Source: Clostridia bacterium
GTDB taxonomy: Bacteria > Bacillota > Clostridia > TANB77 > CAG-465
Length of the DNA: 64,000 nt
Direction of reading: 5' to 3'
Assembly (NCBI GenBank): GCA_017534305.1
Contig: JAFWCU010000034.1
Coordinates: 1 to 64,000, forward strand
The notes under the pieces are model-generated. The model saw only the letters and a list, made by a program, of their open reading frames with translations, ran no database searches and had not been told where the DNA came from. The translations under genes were made by a program, and so were the position numbers. Below, one piece after another: positions 36,701 through 44,935 of the stretch (its first letter is position 1; every line of letters starts with the position of its first letter).

Positions 36701-39294
36701 TTTTTATGTGATATTAGCATTCTATATAAAGATAAGCCGAATGCAGATAAGCACATATATGCTTTATATGGAAGTGTTACAAAGTTATATACCATTGTTA
36801 GTATATCTGCTCCAAATCCATGAATTAATGGAATGTATTGAAGCTCTTTTCTGTGTATTCTTATTCCATAAAGTAATATGTCTATTAGTCCAATAAAGTA
36901 TCCTATGTTTACTATTACAAATGAAGCAAGTGTTGTTAGTACAAATGCTCTTGCAGATAGGAATAATGATACAATTATTGCAAAACATGCAATTACATCT
37001 AACATTGGGCGACGAATGTTATCAAAAATTTTCCATTTAGATAATGCAGATAATTTAGATTTTGGATTTAATAACCATCTAATTATTTGCATATCTCCTC
37101 TATACCATCTATGATTTCTCTTCATGTATGCTATATAGTTGTTTGGAAATCCGTCTTGAACATCTACGTCTGAAGCAAGCCCTGCTTTAATAATTGATCC
37201 TTCAAGAAGATCATGGCTTAGTACTAGGTTTTCTGGAATTTCTGGAGCTACTAGTTTCTCAAATAGAGCTATATCATAAATTCCTTTACCACAGAATATT
37301 GCTTCTTGGAAAGCGTCTTGGTATGTATTTGAAACTGCGTTTGTGTATACGTCAATTCCACCAAATCCTCCAAATAGTTTAGAAAACAGACTTCTGTTTG
37401 CAGATTCTATATCTAGAGAAACGGCTGGTTGTATTAATCCAAATCCTTCTGTTACTCTAGTTTTTGCTTTATTTAATTTTGGTTTGTTTAGTGGATGTGC
37501 CATAATAGATACTAAATCTTTTGCACTATTTAGAGATAATTCTGTATCTTCATCTATTGTGATTGCATATTTTGTGCGAACCACATCATTATATGTAAGA
37601 TACATTGCGTTATCTATTTCTTTAGGAGATAGTTTTCCAAGAACTAACCAGTTAAATTGCATTAGTCCTCCTCTTTTTCTCTCCCAGCCCATATATGAGC
37701 TTTCACCTTTTGAATATACACGTTTTCTATACATAAAATTAAATAGCTTATGTCCATCTTCTAATGGATATTTAGCATTTAATTCATCTAATCTTTTTTT
37801 AGCATATGTAACTATATCTTTATCCATCTTTATCTCTTTAGTGTTTGCTGCACAACAGTCACCAAGTAGCATAAAGTATAGATTTTTAGTTGTATTTGAA
37901 AGATATGTTACTTCCATTTTTTCTATCATCTTATCTAGCTTATCCAGTGAAGATATGATAGTTGGCATTACTATGTATGTTTTTGAATCATCATCTATGT
38001 TCTTAGAAAAATTGAATCTTGGAAGCATTTTAGGCTTTACCATTTTTCTAATTATATAGTTTACTACTTTATCTGATAATTCAAGTCCAAACGTAAAGAA
38101 TATTAGTACTGCACAAAATTTTAAGAACCAATTATCTGGTTTTGCAATATTATATCCGGCTATAGTTATAGCTGTAGATAATCCTAATAATGTAAATATA
38201 AATAGTAGTTGTCTAATTGGTACAAAGACCTTGTATAATAATCTTTGTTTTAGTCCAGATTTTCCTAATGCCTCTTGAAGTAGATACTTTTGATCCCCAA
38301 TTAGGAAAAATCCTACATGTCTTTTATATTTTCTAGAGCATTCTATTGCTTTTTTTGCAACATATACTTCAGATAATTTATATTTATCTGCTAGTTTAAT
38401 AATGTATTGTCTATATCTAGATTTTGTTTTATAATCACATTTTTCAAACTCACCAGTATAGTCTTCTAGTAATGTTTCATCTATTTTATTAACTGCTTCA
38501 AATATTTGTCTAAAGTTTAATGCTTGTAGCACTTTATATGAAGAAATTGCTCTTCCTATTTGGTCAGTGCTTTTTGCAATTATCATATGTTCTTTAATTA
38601 TTGCTTCCTCAATTGAGAAACCAAGTTTGTTTATTTCTTCTTGTAATTGTGCATAGTATCTATCTCCTTGAGTACCCATCTCTTTTAATCTATAAGACAT
38701 ATACTCAACAAAAGCAGTATTTGTGTTTGAAGCACTGCTTAAATCTGATAGTTTACCGCTCTTGACTATTTCTTTGAAGAATTTATCTGCGTTTTTCATA
38801 TCTTGGAATTGATTTTCATTTCCAAGTATTCTTTCAACTTCAATTTTTTGCATTTGAGAGTTTGTAATTTCAATTGCAATGTTTGAAATAAATTTTAATA
38901 ACGCAATTTTTACCATTAAAACAAACAAATCTAACTCTTCTGAAGTTAAATATGTTACTTTTTGGTGTTCTCTTAAGCAATCAAAAATAATCTCTTTATC
39001 TACATAGCCTGTATGAGACTCAACTAGCTCATATGCAAGCTCAAAAATAGCAACTTGAGTTTTGCCTTCTTGATTTCTTACCAAAGGCAATCTTTTATTT
39101 TTCAAGACTCTTCTATTGTCTACTATATCACTATATTGTTCTTCGATAATATACATATTATCTAGAATCCATTGTCCTGCTGAATGCATTTGTATTTTCT
39201 TATCAAAAGTTTTGACAAGAATTTTATATGTTTTGGATATAATTTTATAATCTCTTTGAGCCTCTTTAAATATACCGCTAAGTTTTCCTTTCAT
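33718..39294 (-). CDS. Cyclic beta-1,2-glucan synthase, GT84 plus glycoamylase-like part (NdvB type)
   Basis: The 1858-residue membrane protein starts with a helical N-terminal region (1-~340). Membrane segments near 350-425 and 750-930 flank a GT84/GT2-like glycosyltransferase. That has an ITIDEDTEL acidic motif, LSHDLLEG and the NHRWYRGDMQ product-binding motif. A glycoamylase-like domain follows (~960-1370, ending YMAHHQGMALTAINNYINNG and RFHDDPGVKSAE), the part now known to do the cyclising transglycosylation (GH189). A GH94-type beta-sandwich and a short Rossmann-like end follow. Whole NdvB proteins have ~2800 residues; here the catalytic GH94 barrel is in the next gene. It makes cyclic glucan from UDP-glucose. 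Confidence 0.9.
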   Translation of the reverse strand: MKGKLSGIFKEAQRDYKIISKTYKILVKTFDKKIQMHSAGQWILDNMYIIEEQYSDIVDNRRVLKNKRLPLVRNQEGKTQVAIFELAYELVESHTGYVDKEIIFDCLREHQKVTYLTSEELDLFVLMVKIALLKFISNIAIEITNSQMQKIEVERILGNENQFQDMKNADKFFKEIVKSGKLSDLSSASNTNTAFVEYMSYRLKEMGTQGDRYYAQLQEEINKLGFSIEEAIIKEHMIIAKSTDQIGRAISSYKVLQALNFRQIFEAVNKIDETLLEDYTGEFEKCDYKTKSRYRQYIIKLADKYKLSEVYVAKKAIECSRKYKRHVGFFLIGDQKYLLQEALGKSGLKQRLLYKVFVPIRQLLFIFTLLGLSTAITIAGYNIAKPDNWFLKFCAVLIFFTFGLELSDKVVNYIIRKMVKPKMLPRFNFSKNIDDDSKTYIVMPTIISSLDKLDKMIEKMEVTYLSNTTKNLYFMLLGDCCAANTKEIKMDKDIVTYAKKRLDELNAKYPLEDGHKLFNFMYRKRVYSKGESSYMGWERKRGGLMQFNWLVLGKLSPKEIDNAMYLTYNDVVRTKYAITIDEDTELSLNSAKDLVSIMAHPLNKPKLNKAKTRVTEGFGLIQPAVSLDIESANRSLFSKLFGGFGGIDVYTNAVSNTYQDAFQEAIFCGKGIYDIALFEKLVAPEIPENLVLSHDLLEGSIIKAGLASDVDVQDGFPNNYIAYMKRNHRWYRGDMQIIRWLLNPKSKLSALSKWKIFDNIRRPMLDVIACFAIIVSLFLSARAFVLTTLASFVIVNIGYFIGLIDILLYGIRIHRKELQYIPLIHGFGADILTMVYNFVTLPYKAYMCLSAFGLSLYRMLISHKNLLQWTTGEMLEKQAKSKLSFYYRNMIPNIIMALFVGLTPLALNTEDLVHYNFKLFIALGFALAPYLTYLLGKDHLFGRIKKLDKKEEKDIIDIAKRTWGFFDSMMNDTNNYLPTDNFQENRRYKIASRTSSTNIGFGILAIIDAYDLGFITKENAIERLVKTYRTIMKLERWHGHLYNWYNIKTLEPLRPRFISTVDSGNFVCALYVAKDFLESEKIKLYNYMPGTNVEKFTDAINELLGYTYTLINETDFKAVYSGARNLFSIGFDVESGQLVDSYYDMLMSENRITSMVAIAKKDISSKHWFALARNMVDVDGYKGLMSWAGTSFEYFMPYLFMKSYEYTLIDQSMFLSEYSQMKYSKKYNVPFGISESAYAKRDTDLNYQYKSFGIPWLGLKRGLNASLVIAPYASMLMLELAPKKVLDNLNQLKKLKMYSSFGFYESIDYTRENLHDNVDHEVIRTYMAHHQGMALTAINNYINNGIIRKRFHDDPGVKSAEILLKERERIRVKIQKKTKDKEHEFKQKSVSEYTTHVSYTHAEKKYATLKDASTKMNIAFLRGSRLSSTITNTGASYIRYKDKIVNRQSYSDVDNSGNYIYLTDLTTGKMISTTDCNIHSKYNKDTEKVEWISSLNKVESHISTGEIEATTEICVSQEYNAELRKVSVYNTTNEKREVLINTYMEPAMTDYMTNLVHPSFANLQIETYYDEELDALVASKRKRSDDDTDLYVFTRLIGVTLDKDFETEKKKLYDNAEDAYNGKLTRYPLWPVLSFRGKIILDPYERQEFYYFVGASDTKYKISNAVVSLNEKGIEDQFKLTAELNSVIARYLNLVPTKAEIYNNILKEVMFNKKELKGNDNFWNEQLNQSLLWKYSISGDLPIIVVYIDSIKNAGIITEVIKFMDYVKNRKIDLDIVVIIDEKIKENGPVYTYVRQRLDRAVYMDYTKGNIYILNLNSLTKQEFTLLSFLSRRYIKDVSDFLYVDKEEDSIDELLNKK

Positions 39295-39335
39295 TTAAAT
39301 CCAACCTTTCATATATATACTTTTTAACTAACTAA

Positions 39336-39364
39336 ATTATATAATAAAGAGGTATCTTTTGCAA
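39336..39364 (-). promoter_or_regulatory. Promoter of the glucan synthase operon
   Basis: TTGCAA (39359-39364), 17 bp and TATAAT (39336-39341) on the minus strand, 41 bp before the ATG at 39294. Confidence 0.65.
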
Positions 39365-39426
39365 TATAAAAATCGGTATAAAACGACTTATTTTTTGCTA
39401 TTTTTTTAGTCTTTTGACATAAAAAA

Positions 39427-39450
39427 ATACACACACTATTAGTGTATGCA
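39427..39450 (-). terminator. Terminator of typA
   Basis: TACAC (39428-39432) pairs with GTGTA (39442-39446), with a competing inner CACT/AGTG stem, and seven Us follow on the minus strand. Confidence 0.7.
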
Positions 39451-39480
39451 TTTTCTTATTTTTTATTATGTAAAGACTAA

Positions 39481-41298
39481 TTATTGTTGTTTACCTTGTT
39501 GTCTAAATCTTTGAGTTGGATCTAGTATTTTCTTTCTTAGTCTTATGTTTTCTGGTGTGATTTCTACTAGTTCATCGTCTCCAATGAATTCTAGTGATTG
39601 TTCAAGAGACATTATTTTAGGTGGAACAAGTTTTAATGCATCATCACTTCCTGATGCTCTTGTGTTTGTTAAATGTTTTTCTTTACATACGTTAATTGTT
39701 AAATCTTCGCTTCTTGCATTTTCTCCAACAATCATACCAACGTATACCATAGTTCCTGGTCCAATAAATAATGTTGATCTTTCTTGTGCTTGGAATAGTC
39801 CATATCCAGTTGCTTTACCTTGTTCAAAAGCTATAACTGCTCCTCTTTGACGAGTTTGCATGTCACCTTTATATGGCTCATATCCCATAAATGTGTGATT
39901 CATGATTCCGTTACCTTTAGTATCTGTCATGAATTCACCTCTGTATCCAATTAATCCTCTAGCTGGGATTTTGAATTCAAGTCTTGTATATCCTGCTTGA
40001 GAGTGAGATGCAGCCATGTTTGTCATTTCACCTTTTCTAAGACCAATTTTTTCCATTACAGAACCTACAAATTCTTCTGGAACGTCTATAGTTAGGTCTT
40101 CCATTGGTTCGCATTTTACTCCGTTAATTTCTTTATATATAACTGTAGGACGAGATACTAAAAGTTCAAATCCTTCTCTTCTCATATTTTCAATAAGAAT
40201 AGATAGATGTAGTTCTCCACGTCCAGATACTTTAAAGCTATCTGATTGATCTGTGTCTTCAACTCTTAGTGATACGTTTCTTTCAAGTTCTTTATATAAT
40301 CTATCTCTTAAGTGTCTAGAAGTAATAAACTTACCTTCTTTTCCTGCAAAAGGTCCATTGTTTACACTAAATGTCATAGACACTGTTGGTTCGTCTATGT
40401 CTACAAATTCGATTGCTTCAGGATTGTTTACATCTGCTATTGTTTCACCAATTTCAATTCCTGTAACACCTGTAACTGCAACGATATCGCCACATTTTGC
40501 AACTTCAGTTTCAACTCTGTTTAGTCCTTCATATGTATATAATTTACCAATTTTAATGTTTTCTACTCTTCCATCTTTTTTGCAAATTGCAATTGTTTCA
40601 CCATTATGTATTGTTCCTCTTTCGATTCTACCAATACCTACTCTTCCTGTATATTCATCATAATCTATGTTAGATACTAGAAGTTGTAGTGGATCTTCTT
40701 CGTTTCCTGCTGGTTCTGGAACTGTATTTATAATAGTTTCAAATAATGGTTTCATATCTACATCTTCGTCATCTAAAGATAATTTAGCAAATCCATTTTT
40801 ACCTGATGCGTAAACTACTTTAAAGTCTAATTGTTCATCTGATGCATCTAGATCCATAAATAGTTCTAATACTTCATCTTCTACTTCTTGTGGTCTTGCA
40901 CCTGGTCTATCTATTTTGTTTATTACAACAATAGGTACTAGGTTTAGTGCTAATGCTTTAGATAGAACAAATCTAGTTTGAGGCATTGGGCCATCAAAAG
41001 CGTCTACAAGTAGAATAACACCATCTACCATTTTAAGTACACGTTCTACTTCTCCACCAAAATCTGCGTGTCCTGGTGTGTCAACTATATTAATTTTTAT
41101 ATCATTATAATGAACTGAAGTGTTTTTAGAAAGAATTGTTATTCCTCTTTCTTTTTCAATATCGTTTGAGTCCATTACTCTTTCTTCAACAGCTTCGTTT
41201 TGTCTAAATGTTCCACTTTGTCTTAAAAGCGCATCAACAAGTGTAGTTTTACCATGGTCAACATGGGCAATAATTGCGACATTTCTTAAATTTTTCAT
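39481..41298 (-). CDS. typA: BipA/TypA, ribosome-associated translational GTPase
   Basis: The 605-residue protein has the GTPase motifs AHVDHGKTT (G1), RGITI (G2), DTPGHADF (G3) and NKIDR (G4), the two beta-barrel-like domains and the family-specific C-terminal domain ([29 protein letters not shown]). It binds the 70S ribosome and helps 50S assembly and stress or cold adaptation. The C-terminal 540-605 part is typical of BipA and separates it from LepA and EF-G. GGAAG precedes the ATG. Its own promoter lies behind a hairpin (41331-41360), which may modulate its transcription. Confidence 0.97.
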   Translation of the reverse strand: MKNLRNVAIIAHVDHGKTTLVDALLRQSGTFRQNEAVEERVMDSNDIEKERGITILSKNTSVHYNDIKINIVDTPGHADFGGEVERVLKMVDGVILLVDAFDGPMPQTRFVLSKALALNLVPIVVINKIDRPGARPQEVEDEVLELFMDLDASDEQLDFKVVYASGKNGFAKLSLDDEDVDMKPLFETIINTVPEPAGNEEDPLQLLVSNIDYDEYTGRVGIGRIERGTIHNGETIAICKKDGRVENIKIGKLYTYEGLNRVETEVAKCGDIVAVTGVTGIEIGETIADVNNPEAIEFVDIDEPTVSMTFSVNNGPFAGKEGKFITSRHLRDRLYKELERNVSLRVEDTDQSDSFKVSGRGELHLSILIENMRREGFELLVSRPTVIYKEINGVKCEPMEDLTIDVPEEFVGSVMEKIGLRKGEMTNMAASHSQAGYTRLEFKIPARGLIGYRGEFMTDTKGNGIMNHTFMGYEPYKGDMQTRQRGAVIAFEQGKATGYGLFQAQERSTLFIGPGTMVYVGMIVGENARSEDLTINVCKEKHLTNTRASGSDDALKLVPPKIMSLEQSLEFIGDDELVEITPENIRLRKKILDPTQRFRQQGKQQ

Positions 41299-41330
41299 TG
41301 TTTACTTCCTTTCACATTTTTACAATTTAA

Positions 41331-41360
41331 AATAACCTAAAGATAAAATCTTAGGTTATT
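41331..41360 (-). terminator. Hairpin in the typA leader, possible marR terminator or attenuator
   Basis: AATAACCTAA (41331-41340) and TTAGGTTATT (41351-41360) form a perfect 10-bp stem. The U-rich tail on the minus strand is weak. The hairpin lies downstream of the typA promoter and upstream of the typA ATG, so it is part of the typA leader as well as the first hairpin after marR. Confidence 0.55.
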
Positions 41361-41385
41361 ATGTAAAGTTAAAATATTCTTTAAT

Positions 41386-41414
41386 ATTATACAACAATTG
41401 ACATATATTGTCAA
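41386..41414 (-). promoter_or_regulatory. Promoter of typA
   Basis: TTGACA (41409-41414), 17 bp and TATAAT (41386-41391) on the minus strand, a perfect consensus. It lies 88 bp upstream of the typA start codon. Confidence 0.8.
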
Positions 41415-41436
41415 ATGATTTGCGTATTTTTATATG

Positions 41437-41919
41437 TTATTCTTCATATATATTAGGTGTTTCTGTTGCTTTTTCTTTAGTTGGTGCTTTAGATACAAAT
41501 AGTTTTTTCATTATTTCATATGCATCTAGCATCTTTTGTTTATCTTCTTCTGGTAGTTTTTCCCATTTAGTTTTATATTTTCTATTTAAGATATCGTTTA
41601 GTTCTCTAACTACCAGTCTTCCTTGACGAGAAAGTGATACATCTACTACTCTTTCATCATATTTTTTCCTAATTCTTGTAGTATATCCTTTTTGTTCTAG
41701 CCTTTTACATTGAGCAGACATATTACCTGTGTCCATGCTCATTATTTCACTTATATCCCCTATTGTCATTTCGCCCTCTTCATATAATACCTCTAGTATT
41801 TGATATTGAAGATATGTAATTTTATGTCTATAGCAAAATGGTCTTATTTCATCTTGTACAGCTGTATCTATTTCTCTGTTATATTTATCTATTAAATTTT
41901 TATATGTAATAAAATTCAT
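41437..41919 (-). CDS. MarR-family transcriptional regulator
   Basis: The 160-residue protein has a winged helix-turn-helix at ~35-105: ITYLQYQILEVLYEEGEMTIGDISEIM, the recognition helix in MSMDTGNMSAQCKRLEQKGY and the wing with KYDERVVDVSLSRQGR. Helices at each end form the dimer interface. A Pro/Thr/Glu tail of ~15 residues is extra. AGGAGG precedes the ATG. The promoter has two related ~19-bp sites over and beside the -10, a common sign of autorepression, and a similar sequence occurs at 14389 and 19216. Ligand and regulon are unknown. Confidence 0.9.
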   Translation of the reverse strand: MNFITYKNLIDKYNREIDTAVQDEIRPFCYRHKITYLQYQILEVLYEEGEMTIGDISEIMSMDTGNMSAQCKRLEQKGYTTRIRKKYDERVVDVSLSRQGRLVVRELNDILNRKYKTKWEKLPEEDKQKMLDAYEIMKKLFVSKAPTKEKATETPNIYEE

Positions 41920-41946
41920 AATTTAACCTCCTAAAAACGCTTTCTC

Positions 41947-41984
41947 TTTTGTAGTTTACACATATTTGTACTTCACATATTATA
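41947..41984. promoter_or_regulatory. Two tandem candidate MarR sites over the marR promoter
   Basis: TTTTGTAGTTTACACATATT (41947-41966) and TTTGTACTTCACATATTATA (41965-41984) resemble each other. The second overlaps the -10 (41979-41984). They share TGTASTTCACAWATWAT-like bases with the 21-bp repeat at 14389 and 19216. Confidence 0.45.
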
Positions 41985-42007
41985 TAATATACTTCTAACA
42001 AGTTCAA
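41979..42007 (-). promoter_or_regulatory. Promoter of marR
   Basis: TTGAAC (42002-42007), 17 bp and TATAAT (41979-41984) on the minus strand. Confidence 0.65.
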
Positions 42008-42060
42008 GTTAAATTTTAACTTTTTTATATTATTTTTTTGTCTAAATTTGAACATAAAAA

Positions 42061-42083
42061 AGCACTAGAATTTATCTAGTGCT
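42061..42083 (-). terminator. Terminator of the 214-residue gene
   Basis: AGCACTAGA (42061-42069) pairs with TCTAGTGCT (42075-42083), followed by six Us on the minus strand. Confidence 0.85.
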
Positions 42084-42092
42084 CTTTATATT

Positions 42093-42737
42093 TTAATGAC
42101 TACTTACAAAGTATTCTAAAGAAAAAATACTATAAAAACCTGTTCCATATACGTATGGCATTCCCATTTCATATGGTGAATCATATTTATATGATACATC
42201 TATAATACTTCCTTTATATCCTTCTTTTTCTAACAAAGAATTTAATAGTCTAATTATTGTTTTAATTTCACTTCTGCTACTTCCTGTTATTTGTTCTAGT
42301 TCAAAGCTTTTGTCTGAGTGTTTTGTCTTTAATTGAACTTCTTTGTATGCTCTTAATACTTCAAATAATAGCTTTTCTTTTTTCTTACTGCTATCAAACT
42401 TACCTAATTCATATTCCATCAAGTTCTGCATTATTGTCTTACGACTCTTGACATTATTATATTCTACAAAGTAATAATGTTCTATCTCCCCTTCTACTTC
42501 AGATTGATTGAATCTATAATCTGTTATACAGAAATTATAGAAAAATTCTTTTAAGAATAATAGCTTTTCATCTTTAGATAATGCTCTAGGCATCTCTAAT
42601 TGTACCAAATTAACTGGCATATCAATGACAAGCTTTCCTCTTAACACTTCTTTACTATTTTTTAGCATAACGCCAAACTCCTGTGGAATTTCTGAATTTT
42701 TGAAATCCTTCACATTTGAAATTTTAATTTTAATCAT
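42093..42737 (-). CDS. Cytoplasmic protein of unknown function (214 residues)
   Basis: No signal peptide or membrane segment is seen. An N-terminal strand-rich part (~1-60, with LRGKLVIDMPVNLVQLEMP) is followed by helical stretches (~55-130), a putative small helical unit with ITGSSRSEIKTIIRLLNSLL (~150-170) that could be a helix-turn-helix, and an aromatic C terminus (GMPYVYGTGFYSIFSLEYF). I recognise no family. It is a single-gene unit with a strong promoter and an 80-bp leader containing an AAGAATAA/TTATTCTT stem. GGAGG precedes the ATG. Confidence 0.62.
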   Translation of the reverse strand: MIKIKISNVKDFKNSEIPQEFGVMLKNSKEVLRGKLVIDMPVNLVQLEMPRALSKDEKLLFLKEFFYNFCITDYRFNQSEVEGEIEHYYFVEYNNVKSRKTIMQNLMEYELGKFDSSKKKEKLLFEVLRAYKEVQLKTKHSDKSFELEQITGSSRSEIKTIIRLLNSLLEKEGYKGSIIDVSYKYDSPYEMGMPYVYGTGFYSIFSLEYFVSSH

Positions 42738-42820
42738 AAAAAATCCTCCTTTTCAAATTTATGATTAGGTAATCTAAGAATAAAATTATTTTTCTTATTC
42801 TTTAATCTAGTTGCCCGATG

Positions 42821-42850
42821 ATTATACCACTTTTTATGTATACTTGTCAA
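42821..42850 (-). promoter_or_regulatory. Promoter of the 214-residue gene
   Basis: TTGACA (42845-42850), 18 bp and TATAAT (42821-42826) on the minus strand, with TGG before the -10. Confidence 0.75.
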
Positions 42851-42896
42851 GGATTTTATATTTATGTTTAGATTATTTTACTTTTATAATAAAAAA

Positions 42897-42916
42897 AGCA
42901 ACCTTATATGGTTGCT
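42897..42916 (-). terminator. Terminator of the cmk-plsC unit
   Basis: AGCAACC (42897-42903) pairs with GGTTGCT (42910-42916), with seven Us after it on the minus strand. Confidence 0.85.
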
Positions 42917-42928
42917 TATATTTTTAAA

Positions 42929-43540
42929 TTATTTCTTTTTATTCTTTTTTGTTGGTATTTGTTCTTTTAATTTGTATATTTCATCTAGAAGTAAATCTGA
43001 GTATTCTTGCATTTTTTCCTTATCTTTATGTACATCTTGAGGTATATCTATTGGTTTACCAAATACAATATAAACTTTAGAAAAGATCTTAGGGTTTTTC
43101 TTAATGTATACAGGTAGTAATGGAACTCCTGCCCTTGATGCAATAAATACTGGACCTACTTTTGCTCTTCCACGTTCTTTGTCTTTCTTTATTCTTGTTC
43201 CTTCTGGAAATATTAATAGTCTTGAATGCTCATGGTCTTCTATTGCTTTTATTGCGTGTACTAAACTACGTGCATCTTTTTTGCCACGTTCAATTGGAAA
43301 GCAATTGTATGTGACAAGTAAGAACTTCATTAGTTTGTTTTTAAATAGTTCAGCTTTTGCCATAATCCATGTATTTGGCACTTTAAAGTATACCCAGAAT
43401 GGATCAAAAGCATGTGAGTGGTTCGGACAAACCACTGCTTTGTCTATTAATTCTAGATTTTCTTCGTTTATGTATTTTACTCTAAAGAATAAATAGTTCA
43501 TATTTAGTTTTAGCCATCCTAAAAATCCTTTTTTTAACAT
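42929..43540 (-). CDS. plsC: 1-acyl-sn-glycerol-3-phosphate acyltransferase, PlsC family
   Basis: The 203-residue protein has the acyltransferase motif NHSHAFD (H-x4-D, ~39-45) and the FPEGTRIKKDK substrate motif (~115-125), followed by GRAKVGPVFIASRAGVPLLPVYI. It transfers a second acyl chain to lysophosphatidic acid at the membrane. A hydrophobic N-terminal stretch (FLGWLKLNMNYLFF) may anchor it. The ATG shares one base with the cmk stop (TAATG at 43540), so translation is coupled. The pairing of cmk and plsC is common in Clostridia. The Lys-rich tail is unremarkable. Confidence 0.9.
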   Translation of the reverse strand: MLKKGFLGWLKLNMNYLFFRVKYINEENLELIDKAVVCPNHSHAFDPFWVYFKVPNTWIMAKAELFKNKLMKFLLVTYNCFPIERGKKDARSLVHAIKAIEDHEHSRLLIFPEGTRIKKDKERGRAKVGPVFIASRAGVPLLPVYIKKNPKIFSKVYIVFGKPIDIPQDVHKDKEKMQEYSDLLLDEIYKLKEQIPTKKNKKK

Positions 43541-44229
43541 TATAATTCAACCTTCTCTCTAATTATTGATACAACTAAATCTTCGACTTCTTGTAATCCT
43601 AAATGTGTTGTATCTATGTATCTTGCATCTTTTGCAACGGTAAGTGGTGCTATATCTCTTTGTGTTTCAAGTTTGTGACGTTCTTTAATATTTGCAAGTA
43701 CTTCTTCATATGTGCATTCTATTCCTTTTTCTAGGTTTTGTTTGTAACGTCTGTTTGCTCTTTCTTCTTCTGAACAATCTAGATATATTTTAACATCTGC
43801 ATCTGGAAATACAACTGTTCCAATATCTCTTCCTTCCATTACAACTTTAGATGTTTTACCCATTTCTCTTTGTAGTGGTGTCATTTTTTCTCTAACTTCT
43901 TTTATTGCTGCAAATTTTGCAACATATGAATCTACCCTTGGAGTTCTAATTTCTTCTGTAACATCTTTTCCGTTACAAAAAACTAGAGTTTTTTCTCCAT
44001 CTTTTTTGAAAGATATAGTAATATCTTTTAAAACTTCATTTATTCCATCAATGTTTTCTGGCTCAATGCCTAAATTTAAGCAGGCTAGAGTTACACATCT
44101 ATACATCGCTCCAGTATCTAGATATACAATACCATATTTTAGTGCAATGTTTTTTGCAAGTGTAGATTTTCCAGTTCCTGCTTCTCCATCAATTGCTATA
44201 ACATAATTATTTTTATATGAATTTTCCAT
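43540..44229 (-). CDS. cmk: Cytidylate kinase
   Basis: I prefer ATG 44229 over a GTG 12 bp upstream, because GGGAAG would abut that GTG. About 229 residues: the P-loop IDGEAGTGKSTLAKNIA, the YLDTGAMYRCVTLACL block that binds CMP, and MEGRDIGTVVFPDADVKIYLDCS with the arginine and acidic residues typical of Cmk. RANRRYKQNLEKG is in the lid. It phosphorylates CMP and dCMP with ATP in pyrimidine salvage and supply. It is first in a two-gene unit with plsC and divergent from the DUF4364 gene. Confidence 0.95.
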   Translation of the reverse strand: MENSYKNNYVIAIDGEAGTGKSTLAKNIALKYGIVYLDTGAMYRCVTLACLNLGIEPENIDGINEVLKDITISFKKDGEKTLVFCNGKDVTEEIRTPRVDSYVAKFAAIKEVREKMTPLQREMGKTSKVVMEGRDIGTVVFPDADVKIYLDCSEEERANRRYKQNLEKGIECTYEEVLANIKERHKLETQRDIAPLTVAKDARYIDTTHLGLQEVEDLVVSIIREKVEL

Positions 44230-44325
44230 GATTTTTGCCACTTCCCTTTATTTTTTACATGAAATATGTTATCATATATCTTGAAATTTGTAAAGAAAAA
44301 ATATTTAGAGAGGTAGTGATATAAA

Positions 44326-44868
44326 GTGCCTGGGGATTTAGAAATTTTTGATAACAAAATTATAATCTTATACATCTTAGAAAAAAATTCTAAGCCACTT
44401 ACTGTTGAACAAATAGCAAAGTTTTGTGAAGATTTTGATGACATCACTTATTTTGATATTTGTACATACATACAAGAGCTTAAATCCAATGAGTATGTTG
44501 AAGAAATTTATACAGGCTCTGGTGATATAGCTTATGTGATTTCGGCTTCGGGTCTTTCGACCCTACAAGAACTTTTAGAACTTATCCCTGGTGTTAACCT
44601 TCATAATATTAAGAAGATTATTTCTAAAAATATTGTTAAGGCTAAAACAGATTTTTCAATAGATAACGTTGTTGTTCCTGTAAAAGACGATGCTTTTAAA
44701 GTTACATGTACAATTAAAGAAGATAAAGATGAAATTGTAAGTATTACTATGTATGCTGCAAATAAAGACCATGCACGTAATATTACTCGTAATTGGAACA
44801 ATAATGCAGAAGAAATTTATGATAAACTACTAGAAATGATGACAAAACCAACAGATGATGAAGATTAG
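44326..44868 (+). CDS. DUF4364 family protein
   Basis: The 180-residue protein, with a GTG start at 44326 behind a GAGAGGT site, matches the clostridial DUF4364 pattern: an N-terminal winged-helix-like part (~8-85, IILYILEKNSKPLTVEQIAKFCEDF ... YIQELKSNEYVEEI ... YVISASGLSTLQEL) and a C-terminal alpha/beta part (~100-175, ITMYAANKDHARNITRNWNNNAEEIY). The wHTH suggests a DNA-binding regulator, but no target is known. It lies 67 bp before serS in the same direction and divergent from cmk. It is probably cotranscribed with serS, as no terminator is between them. Confidence 0.82.
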   Translation: MPGDLEIFDNKIIILYILEKNSKPLTVEQIAKFCEDFDDITYFDICTYIQELKSNEYVEEIYTGSGDIAYVISASGLSTLQELLELIPGVNLHNIKKIISKNIVKAKTDFSIDNVVVPVKDDAFKVTCTIKEDKDEIVSITMYAANKDHARNITRNWNNNAEEIYDKLLEMMTKPTDDED

Positions 44869-44935
44869 TCTTGAAATTATTTTTAGTATGATATAAAATT
44901 TAAATTGTTATTTTAAATAGAAGGAGTGAATTTTT

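Noticed and set aside
44869-44935. Possible T-box leader before serS
   Set aside because: The gap is 67 bp, too short for a T-box, and has no specifier-like or terminator stem.
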